64,000 nucleotides of DNA, from positions 1 to 64,000 of the forward strand of contig JADDOH010001980.1 in assembly GCA_016648135.1 (NCBI GenBank), in the 5' to 3' direction. Shown here piece by piece: positions 56,215 through 64,000 of this stretch. The position numbers and the translations under genes were made by a program. A model generated the notes under the pieces. It searched no databases. It worked only from the letters and a program-made list of their open reading frames with translations, and was not told the DNA's origin. The stretch is from Agrypnia vestita (lineage: Eukaryota > Arthropoda > Insecta > Trichoptera > Phryganeidae). Numbering within the stretch: the first letter of the stretch is position 1; every line of letters starts with the position of its first letter.

Positions 56215-57240
56215 CTAGCTGTTGATACCCGGCGTTACACGGGTTAAGGATTAAGTTTAAAATAAATTTGTGAGGGTAAACGAAGTTTCGATTCGAACGG
56301 TATAGATTTAGATCGAAAATATATCAGGTGGAAAGGTAAGGGTAAAAGAATAGGGGGGAAATGTCACCAATGTTAACCACCGGGTCCTAAAGAATAAGTT
56401 TCCAAATTTTGTGTCTGATCGTTCAAATGGTACAGATTTGCATCGAAAATATATCAGGGGAGGGGAAGGGTTGAAAGAATAGGAGGAAAATGTCGAATAC
56501 ATTACCCGCCGAGTCCTTAAAAATAAGTTTCCTAATTTTGAATCCGATCGGTCAAACGGTACGAATTTGCATCGAAAATATATCAGGGGGAGGGGAAAGG
56601 GTAAAAGAATAGGGGGAAAATGTCACCGATGTTAACCACCGGGTCATAAAGAATAAGTTACCAAATTTTGAGTCCGATCGGTGAAACAGTACAGATTTGC
56701 ATTGAAAATATGTCAGGAAGTGGGGAAGGGGTATGAGAATAGCAAGGAAATGTTGCCTGTGTTACCCGCTGAGCCCTAAAGAATAATGTAATATTCTTCT
56801 TCGGGATGAGGCAACTCCAAGTAAAGACTTGCTTCTCGTAAGTGTTTATTGGGTGACAATAACGGTTTAGACAAACGGTGTACAATAAGATGCGGTCTGA
56901 ATAACAATGGTAGCAAAAAGAGAGAGCGACTCGACATTCACGCGCCTTTTATACCTTCTCTCTCTCTGTCATGCAGTCTCTTTCTGGCGTCGCGACATAC
57001 GTTCCTCAGATCTATCACAAATAAGTTTCCCAATTTTGAGTCCGATCGGTCGAACGGTACAGATTTGCATCGAAAATATGTCAGGGGGAGGGGAAGGGGT
57101 ACGACAATAGGGGGGAAATGTTGCCTATGTTACCCGCCGGGTCTTTAAGCATAAGTAGGCAAAATTTGAATCGAATCAAACAAACGGTGTAGATTTGTAT
57201 AGAGAACAGACAGACAGACAGTCATTGAGTTTTATAGGTA
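56215..57240 (+). repeat. 130-bp tandem repeat array, five copies
   Basis: Landmark CATCGAAAATATATCAGGGG starts at 56311, 56441, 56570, 56700 and 57068; after removing the 238-bp insertion (LTR plus one duplication) the last interval is also 130 bp. Each unit carries CCGATCGGTCAAACGGTACA, AAGAATAGGGGGAAAATGTC and ACCCGCCGGGTCCTAAAGAA. The array opens with CTAGCTGTTGATACCCGGCG and closes with CAGACAGACAGACAG, landmarks found around similar dispersed arrays. Confidence 0.88.
56787..57019 (-). mobile_element. solo LTR, 233 bp, flanked by 5-bp target duplication AATAA
   Basis: AATAA at 56782-56786 and 57020-57024 flank a TG...CA unit. Read on minus: TGTGATAGATCTGAGG start, TATA box GGTATAAAAGGCGCG (complement of 56942-56956), then AATAAA (complement of 56845-56850) and the end GAATATTACA. 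TATA box, polyadenylation signal, TG/CA ends and a 5-bp duplication make an LTR; no internal region is present, so it is a recombination-derived solo copy. Confidence 0.92.
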
Positions 57241-57397
57241 TAGATAGAGTAGGTATCTAGAAATAAAGTAAGTATACAAAGACATATTTGAATGCAATGT
57301 TGTGCCAAAATTTCAAAACAATCGGTCAAGAATTTTCAGAGATTAGCGATTTTGTACAAACGAACATTGATATTTTTATTTATATGGATTTTTGCTG

Positions 57398-57507
<110 letters not shown>

Positions 57508-57584
57508 GTTCGTTAATTTACCATATCATTTATTTTTGTGCTTTGGTAGGAAGACATCCGTATTTTTACTCCCTTTATATTAAC

Positions 57585-58560
57585 TCGTGGCGTCTGCTTG
57601 CTTGCTTGCCGGCTTGCCGTCGAAAAAACTTTGCATCGATTTTTGACCGTTCTCCCGTGATCCAATCGAGCTGAAACTTTGCAAGCAGACTCGTGGCGAC
57701 GATCAAAAAGATCCATCAAATTTTCGTTAAAAAATAATAATAATTATAGTATAATTTTGGATTTTTTAAATTTTTAATAGTTTTTTTCAAATTGGAATCA
57801 TTACAAAAGTTTGATTACTAGCAACGGCGCGAAATATTTTCTAAATTTGAATTACTCCGTCGGTATACATAATAGGTACTTCACTACGAATTTCGAATAT
57901 CTAAATTGACTGAAAAATGTTTTTAGAATTTAATCTTCAAAGCATGAAGTGTCTTATCAAAGCTCAAAACATCTGTCATTTTAGAAATATCTTAAATTAC
58001 TGTTAGTTTAGTGTTATGTTTTAATTCGTCTTGAATTATTGTTATATTTTACAAAGAAAGGGAGTATAATAAAAACTTGGTTTTTATGGGTTACTTTTAA
58101 AATTTTTTTTTTTTACTTTTTGAAACTTTGCAAGCAGACTCTTAGCGACGATCAAGAAGATCTATCAAAGTTTCATTAAGAAAAATTAATAAATTTTTGG
58201 ATTTTTCAAATTTTTAATGGTTTTTTCATACAACTTACTAAGTTGTATGAAAATATTTCTACGCGTCTGGTATACACGGAACCTGATTTTAGTTTAATTT
58301 TGTTGCGTCGATCGATTTTTAACCCTTTTCCCGTGATCAAATCGAGCTGAAACTTTGCATGTAGACTCGTGGCGATGATCAAGGTCTGTCGAATTTTCGT
58401 TAAAAAATAATAATAATTATTGTATTATTTTGGACTTTTCAAATTTTTTATGGTTTTTTCATACGAGTTGAATGGAGATTCCGACGCATATGATAGACAC
58501 AAAACCCGAAAATGAGAAAGGGAGTATTGTAAAAACTTTTTATGGGTTACTTTTTTAATG
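57585..58560 (+). repeat. three diverged copies of a dispersed repeat
   Basis: GAGCTGAAACTTTGCAAGCA GACTC, CGACGATCAA.AAGATC, and ATTTTTGGATTTTTCAAATT appear at ~57665, ~58125 and ~58345, each with a GTTGTATG / TCTGGTATACACGGAACC block in some copies. Fourth copy: 61175-61560. Confidence 0.7.
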
Positions 58561-58599
58561 TGTGGAACCTGATGAATAAATTTTACATTGATGTACTTC

Positions 58600-60240
58600 C
58601 ATACAAAAATATGATTCAAAATGCAAGTAAAGACATGGGAAAAGGAAGTAAATTTTGCTCACATTGCCAGACGATCTCCTTAAATAAATATTCGTTCATG
58701 TTGTCACAATAATCCAATATTAGAGATGTTGAAGAAAATATCAGATGAAAAATTAGTTTTAAAAATTGCAGTGGACAGTTTTAAACTGATTACGAGTATA
58801 TTTAACAAACCTTCTTTTGGACAATTCTCGATTTAAAATCCAAATTCCGTCCAAGAAATGCTGGATTGTACATCTTTCAATTTGTTTCATGAGTATACTT
58901 TCGCAAAAAAACAGGCTCTATTTGCAGCTACACGCTACATTTCGAAAATATCTCTTGGGGATCATCAACTTAATGGTAAAATCCAAAGATTTGATTAGTA
59001 ACATTAAACTCTCCCCTCTTGTGCTCAAATATGTCTGTCTTACAAAAAAAAAATGTAGAGATGCTAACATTACATGAAATGCTTAAAAATATTTTTTTAA
59101 CACTTCAATATTTATTTCAATTTGTAAAGTTACTCATAAACCTTCTTAAATTTGAAATGCCTTTCGTAATTTTTATTTTTAACTGCTATTTTTGTAAACA
59201 TATCTTGGTATATCTCTGAACTCAGATGTAGCAGGTCATCGTGTATAGAATGTGAAATTTGTGTACAATATTTATCGATTATTTATCAATCAAAATCAAA
59301 ATAATAAAATGTGTTCATAGGTAAACTTCCAACATATAATCACCGAAAACATTTCAAATATTTCATTGAATCAATGCACGAACAATAAATTTCCTGAATT
59401 AAAGATGTGAATGGTAAACATGGGCCACCGTTATCTCCTTTTTCTGAAAACAATTCAGGACTTAGGTACATCACAAAATCCTCTGATTGCTTTTTAATAT
59501 AGAAAATATTACGAAATGGAGCGGACAAAACATTTATTTATTTATTTTACATTACCAACGCTTCACAACTGTTTTAATAATTACGTTTTAAAGCGTGCAT
59601 AGCATAATCGGCAACATACTGTCATGGGATCCTGCCGGTGGGAGATATATGAAACAATTATTAAATAAAGTTTTTATTTATCACTCAAGTCACTGGACAT
59701 TAATTTAATTGGAGCAACATTCTTTATTATTCACAATAATTCCGCACTAATTAATTGTCTATGGAACACGGTATATTCCTATTTCCAAAATAATCGCTCT
59801 CTGTGCACGCACATAATCACTACTTAGCGCTTGGTTGGTACTCTCTTATTTTATTGTCGATGGTGACCCGCCGCTGGTGTGTAATCGCTGAAACGTCACA
59901 AAAACTGTTCATCTTGAAGGCGTCATCGGATGCATTTTTGAGTTTTCAAACGTTTCGGGAATCTACTTGTTTATTCAAGACCCTTCCAGTGAATTCCAAT
60001 ATCCTTGAATATCTGTAATTCATCCTGTTTCTACAGTCGTATAATAATACATTATACATGTTTTTCACTAAATTTAATTATTCCCATGTTATTACGAATT
60101 TAATGTTATGACAAATTTCGCAACTCGCAACCATTCGTTTAGGCAAAATTAATAAAAGACATACGTTCACTCACGCTGTAAGGAATTTTCGTTTTTTCAA
60201 TGCGATATCATCTGTCTTCCTCTTTAATATGGAGCCAATG
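58600..60240. other. AT-rich stretch, no gene seen
   Basis: Frames of 60-90 codons on both strands show no recognisable domain. No element identified. Confidence 0.45.
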
Positions 60241-60442
60241 GGAGATAAATATATATAGACTTTCTTCGAGTCATCCTAAAACTCTTACTAGTTGAAATAT
60301 ACAGGTGTATAGATATTCTCAGTCTGATCACTTTTCGTGGTTGGCTTCTTCAAGGTGAACATTTTTTCTTTTCGTATTCGTCTCATATAGTCTGGTGGAA
60401 GCTCGATAGCTCCAATCAGTGCGGACTGGATCTACACCGAAG
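60241..60442 (+). promoter_or_regulatory. candidate promoter of the secreted-protein gene
   Basis: AAATATATATAGAC at 60247-60260 could be a TATA box, with GAGTCATCC about 30 bp on. Initiator-like CAGT also occurs at 60319 and at 60417 (ATCAGTGCGG). The transcription start is undecided. Confidence 0.3.
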
Positions 60443-60805
60443 ATGAAGTGCTCTAGTGCGCCAGGAGCCTCGCTGGGCATATTGCTGCTGGCCTTGCTGA
60501 AGACTGCTTCGTCAGTTCCGGTATCGGGCGGCGGGGCGATAGCGACATTGGACTTGGGAGAACCTCGCGGCTTGTCCTACAGGAAGAGAGTCACTCTGGC
60601 AGTGAAAAAATGGGCCAGTGAAACAAAAAACTGTTCAGACTTTTTATATATTTTGTATGAAAAAGATTGCCACCGATTGGGTTCTCACTACGTCCCTTCG
60701 GACAAAAATCAGTGGCTAGTTCTGGAGAAACCCGAAGAAAGTGATCAAGGAAAGTATCTTCAACTCAAGCCAAAGCTCCTGGAGATACCTTGTGAATATG
60801 GGATG
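60443..60805 (+). CDS. secreted cysteine-rich protein, exon 1
   Basis: ATG 60443 starts MKCSSAPGASLGILLLALLK TASSVPVSG, a clear signal peptide with cleavage likely after residue 25-30; the open frame continues upstream but without an ATG. The exon encodes 121 codons ending at donor GTGAGT (60806), phase 0. After the signal: KRVTLAVKKWASETKNCSDF then LYEKDCHRLGSHYV, QWLVLEKPEES and LLEIPCEYGM. The mature part is charged, with regularly spaced Cys and 'LVLEK', which resembles the DUF4789-type insect secreted modules; that name is a guess. No paralog or neighbour helps define its role. Confidence 0.75.
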
Positions 60806-60882
60806 GTGAGTCTAGTATAATATTGTGGTCTGTGTGTATTTTTTGGGCTATTCTGCAGTGTATATCTGACTCTCTGGCCAAC

Positions 60883-60915
60883 GTTTCGAATCCCATTGCA
60901 GGGTCCATCACCAGG
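60883..60915 (-). ncRNA. hammerhead-like core motif (PLE type), copy 6
   Basis: On minus: CTGGTGA (one change from CUGANGA), T, GGACCC/GGGATTC stem around TGCAAT, GAAACGTTGGCC. It lies 78 bp inside intron 1 of the secreted-protein gene, antisense to the gene. Confidence 0.4.
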
Positions 60916-61159
60916 ACTGATGTTACATAAGAAATGTCGACTGGAGATATCATATATGCGCGGCAGAATATCCCATAAAACTTAACACAGAAGTTGGCTG
61001 TGAAAACTTGAGAACATTTTAATATTGTGGTCGGTTGTTTTTTTTTAAGACAGTTCTAAAATGCAAGCGTGTGTGTTTTATTTTTAAAACATTGAGTAGA
61101 CATTTTATGGTGAATGAATTTTTTTAAAGTAAAACATCACAGATAATGAGCCCCTTTTT

Positions 61160-61560
61160 TACTTCCTTTCTTTTAACTCGTGGCGTCTGCTTGTTTTTTT
61201 GATGAAAAAACTTTGGATTTTTAACCCTTTTCCCATGATCCAATCGAGCTGAAACTTTGCAAGCAGACTCGCGGCGATGATGAAGAAGATCTATCAAATT
61301 TTAGTTTTAAAAAACCTAATAATTATAGTATATTTTTGGAATTTTTCTAATTTTTAATGCTTTTTTTCATACAACTCAGTAAGTTGTATGGAGATTTCGA
61401 CGCATCTGGTAGACACGGAACCTGATTATAGTATAATTTTGGATTTTGGCAAATTTTTTATTACTTTCTTTCGTAACGTCGCCCGACTGAAGCCCAACAC
61501 GTTGGTTAAGTGCCAAACCAGTTTCCATTAGTAAATGAGAAAGGGAGTATAATAAAAACT
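61160..61560 (+). repeat. fourth copy of the 57.6-58.5 kb dispersed repeat
   Basis: Begins TTTTAACTCGTGGCGTCTGC as at 57580 and contains GATCCAATCGAGCTGAAACT and the GTTGTATG..ACACGGAACC block. Inside intron 1 of the secreted-protein gene. Confidence 0.7.
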
Positions 61561-61700
61561 TGGTTTTAATGGGTTGGTTTTTTTATTATAATAAGTTTAA
61601 CATATTTATAGAATCCACCTTCAGCGCAAAACTAGTAGTGAGGAAATCCAGCGTTATTGGATTTATGACAGCTGATATGCTTTATGTGATTACTTTCCAG

Positions 61701-61762
61701 AACTGAGGGGGTCCACTCCAGAAGTGTTTACAATACACAGACGAGTGTTATAGTGGTCAATA
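61701..61762 (+). pseudogene. decayed duplicate of exon 2
   Basis: Acceptor ttccag ends at 61700; then AACTGAGGGGGTCCACTCCA GAAGTGT matches the start of the real exon at 61786 (TTCTGGTGGGGTCCACTCCA GAAGTGT). Its second codon is TGA and similarity fades after ~60 bp. Offset 85 bp. Confidence 0.7.
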
Positions 61763-61785
61763 CATCTTATATGCTTTCCTTTCAG

Positions 61786-61923
61786 TTCTGGTGGGGTCCA
61801 CTCCAGAAGTGTGTAGACTACTACTCAGACTCACTTACGGTATGCGGGGAAGGGAAGGAGGTATATACCGACCTATTTGGTGATGCCTATTGTGATTGTC
61901 GATCCAAGACAGGACGGCTAACT
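61786..61923 (+). CDS. secreted cysteine-rich protein, exon 2
   Basis: Acceptor tttcag ends at 61785; donor GTGAGT begins at 61924. The exon has 46 codons, phase 0 both ends: FWWGPLQKCVDYYSDSLTVC then GEGKEVYTDLFGDAYCDCRS and KTGRLT. KC-Y...-C-.GE-.Y-D--G-.-C-C- is a typical repeat unit of small disulphide-rich insect secreted proteins. Without splicing, the frame runs on 22 codons as VSIAFLMFIALTLWLDIIIN FN, a hydrophobic tail, then stops. Downstream exons were not found before the window end. Confidence 0.75.
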
Positions 61924-62084
61924 GTGAGTATAGCTTTTTTGATGTTTATAGCGTTAACTTTGTGGTTGGACATAATTATAAACTTTAATTAAATAACTTT
62001 GTATAAACCACTTAAATAATGACTCTATGAATAAAAAGTTATTTTTCACATGATAAAGTAGGTATGGAAACCTTTTTTTGGGTG

Positions 62085-62205
62085 TATATAGGGCTTACAA
62101 CCTATCGTACGGCTGGCTTAAGTGACCACTTTACCCAATTTAATGTACACAAATTTCACCCATGAAAGAATACCACATCTATAAAATTTTTGGAAGTTGT
62201 ATATA
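62085..62205 (-). repeat. dispersed repeat, copy 3 (inverted)
   Basis: On minus ATATACAACTTCCAAAAATT TTATAG, GTGGTATTCTTTCATGGGTG, matching the second half of 44384-44560. Confidence 0.6.
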
Positions 62206-62233
62206 TTTTTGATTTTTACACTTCTACTTTACT

Positions 62234-62278
62234 GTTCTATATGCGAGTTGTATTTGTAATACAACTCGCATATAGAAC
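62234..62278. repeat. perfect 21-bp inverted repeat with 3-nt spacer
   Basis: GTTCTATATGCGAGTTGTATT (62234-62254) and its exact complement at 62258-62278. Hairpin-forming; AT-rich surroundings. Confidence 0.9.
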
Positions 62279-62289
62279 AATATGTGCGT

Positions 62290-62940
62290 ACATACCTAAT
62301 TAAAAAATCCTATCAACTGTAACACTTATCTTCTATCTTAAAATTTTTCACTGTGTACTATATACGTTTAAGTGCTATAAACATTATATATATGCAGATG
62401 TATTGATCAGATATCTTTATGCTATACATATATCTTTGGCACTTCTTTTTATTCCTATCTCTTGTCCTTTTTAAGTAGATTTGTCATTTCCTATCCATTC
62501 CTTATTCTCATTTTACCTCTAATTCTTTGACTTCTCATAGTTTGTCCATATTTTAAAACTTTCACTTGTTTTGTTTTTCATTCTATTATTCAAGTTATTG
62601 TTGCTTTATGTTAAAACACAACAGGTTAATTCTGTGGAAACTTGTAAGATGGTCTCTATACTGTTCAATAATCATGTGTAATCTCTTTATACGTACTGTT
62701 AGTTTCCCATAAATAAAATAAAATAAATCAGTAAAGATGTTGCCGTCGGTAATGGGACATTTATATTTTTTTAATGAAGTTCCCTTTTTGTATGTCACCA
62801 AATGATAGATGTGGTGGATTATCAAGGGTGTAATTAATGTTTCATAGATAAAATCCATAAAATCTTGGAGAAAAATACTTAACATAGAGAAAATTTCAAA
62901 TAAAATAAGTATAACACTGCTTTCTGTACTCGAATTTAAA
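62290..62940. other. AT-rich stretch, no gene assigned
   Basis: A 96-codon frame on minus (62595-62885) has no recognisable domain. Otherwise nothing. Confidence 0.45.
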
Positions 62941-62944
62941 TAAA

Positions 62945-63115
62945 TTGCTTTTTAACTATAAATATAAACTGGATTGGTTGGATAAGAGTGGTATCTATAA
63001 CATTAAATGTGATGATTGTGGCAATATTTATATCGGACTATGTGGAGGAGACATACGAAGAAGAAGAAAGAAAGAAGGAACAAGAACCTCTTTAAGTATT
63101 CAATGGATCTTCGGG
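62945..63115 (+). pseudogene. Penelope-like element GIY-YIG endonuclease start
   Basis: Frame DWLDKSGIYNIKCDDCGNIY then IGLCGGDIRRRRKKEGTRTS: the GIY-YIG nuclease of Penelope-like elements begins '.SGIY-I-C.-C-.-YIG-TGR'. The conserved arginine is within the RRRRK run, but the frame diverges from the family soon after and stops at 63166, before the catalytic Glu. A hammerhead-like motif follows at 63538 on the same strand. Confidence 0.75.
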
Positions 63116-63170
63116 ATACTCTTGCCACTTGCTTGTTTATATTGTAATCAATCAAAAATAACCTAAAGGT

Positions 63171-63410
63171 TTATATTTTCTTTGTATCTTCTGCTCTTCC
63201 GAAACGAGTACATTCTGCTTCAAAAATATTCATCCATTGAGCTACATTTGAGGTTTTTATCATGAATTTATCTTTAACAAATATCTCCGTTAAATTTCTG
63301 ATATTTTTGAATTTATCGGCTGCATTACTCCATATATGCAGAAAAGGAAGAAAACTAGACATTTTAGAAAATTTATAAATCAATTTTAACAATAGTAATT
63401 CAACATTCAA
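63171..63410 (-). other. 79-codon open frame, unidentified
   Basis: On minus MNVELLLLKLIYKFSKMSSF..MNIFEAECTRFGRAEDTKKI. No known domain; it may be the antisense of decayed Penelope coding sequence or chance. Confidence 0.2.
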
Positions 63411-63537
63411 ACACCCATATTACATTCCCCTCTTGTCCATATTAGCCCCGCCCCGCAAACCTAACCCTTCCCTTCACTCCACTCCCACACCAAACCCGAC
63501 AAGTAGTCATTGGTCTTAAGATTTAGTTAGTTTATTA

Positions 63538-63566
63538 CTGAAGACGACGCAGTAAGTGTCGAAAAC
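63538..63566 (+). ncRNA. hammerhead-like core motif (PLE type), copy 7
   Basis: CTGAAGA, C, stem GAC(GC)/(GU)GUC with an AGTAA loop, then GAAAAC. About 420 bp after the GIY-YIG frame, and followed by an AT-rich tail. Confidence 0.45.
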
Positions 63567-63790
63567 GATATAATCAAAACTTTTTTAATTAAAGTGTTAT
63601 AGTGAAAAGGAAACAGTGTTGTTATTTTTAATTTCTTAAAAATATTTAATTATCTCAATAACTGTTCGAATTATTAACTGTTAGAATATTTTTTTCTTCT
63701 GTATGAAGGCTTGAACTTTGTGGTGACATTATTATTAAAATAAAACGCAAATCAGTTTGTCACCACTTTATTAGATTAAATAATCTACAT

Positions 63791-63818
63791 GTTTCGAGAA
63801 CAATCTTATCTCCTTCAG
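63791..63818 (-). ncRNA. hammerhead-like core motif (PLE type), copy 8
   Basis: On minus CTGAAGG, AGA stem UCU, C, GAAAC. It faces the copy at 63538 about 230 bp away, again giving an inverted pair. Confidence 0.35.
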
Positions 63819-64000
63819 GATTATTTGTGTTCTAAAAATTTAAAAAGTTAAACCAAGCAAATGTGTTACGATGAAGGGGAATTATCTCAATAATTAACGC
63901 AACGCACGATGTATCATCGACTGTCAAATGTTTAAGAATTTGCACGGCAAATTCAAACGTTCGATTGAGAAATTCAAATGTAATGAAGAGCACTGATCTT

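Noticed and set aside
56849..57148. Plus-strand frames across the solo LTR
   Set aside because: They cross the LTR boundary and the tandem repeat, so they cannot be one gene.
56215..57240. CRISPR-like array
   Set aside because: Repeats are long and contiguous with no unique spacers, in a eukaryotic genome; an ordinary tandem repeat.

Overview
The window looks like AT-rich, repeat-laden nuclear DNA of an insect, most likely a lepidopteran. Evidence: spliced genes with GT-AG introns, CCTAA-type (insect telomere motif) runs, cecropia-type mariners, RTE/R1/CR1-like LINE tails, P-element, hAT and Penelope-like relics, and foldback MITEs. Host coding sequence is sparse; most of the recognisable sequence is mobile-element derived. 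Everything here was read by eye, with no database search.

Host genes. (1) The first coding exons of an MFSD12-type major-facilitator transporter run left to right: a candidate 5' UTR exon (donor at 1715), then coding exons 3830-3957, 10137-10285, 11756-11839 and 11915-12137. The splice phases join exactly and the peptide follows MFSD12 through the fourth/fifth membrane segments. No later exon was found. (2) At 60443-60805 and 61786-61923 lie two phase-0 exons of a secreted cysteine-rich protein (DUF4789-like at best), with a decayed duplicate of exon 2 just upstream of the real one. Weak candidate exons sit at 20798-20940 and 24412-24513, and an array of four exon-like cassettes at 16897-17800.

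Mobile elements, in order. 0.8-2.1 kb: two foldbacks with Penelope-type (PLE) 3' motifs. 3.2 kb: an RTE tail with a perfect 12-bp target duplication. 13.7-15.0 kb: mariner copy A (frameshifted, third catalytic Asp changed to Asn). 17.8-19.1 kb: a LINE reverse transcriptase relic abutting a third, decayed mariner (19.1-20.0 kb). 21.0-21.7 kb: a PLE remnant with GIY-YIG remains and a hammerhead-like motif. 29.8-30.5 kb: an RT fragment joined to an inverted RTE tail. 32.8-33.7 kb: a ~900-bp foldback. 34.1-34.5 kb: an R1-like LINE end. 39.1-40.4 kb: mariner copy B, intact and possibly competent. 44.7 kb: a 200-bp non-autonomous hAT. 46.3-47.4 and 52.6 kb: a second hAT family. 47.8 kb: another RTE tail. 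50.6-51.1 kb: P-element relic. 51.2-51.6 kb: hAT relic. 56.2-57.2 kb: a 130-bp tandem repeat interrupted by a solo LTR. 62.9-63.8 kb: another PLE end.

The strongest unlisted signal is a recurring motif, CTGANGA + stem + GAAAC, at about ten places. It resembles the hammerhead-ribozyme core carried by Penelope-like elements; two copies follow GIY-YIG-like reading frames and several sit in inverted pairs. Two further copies lie within about 80 bp of host splice sites.
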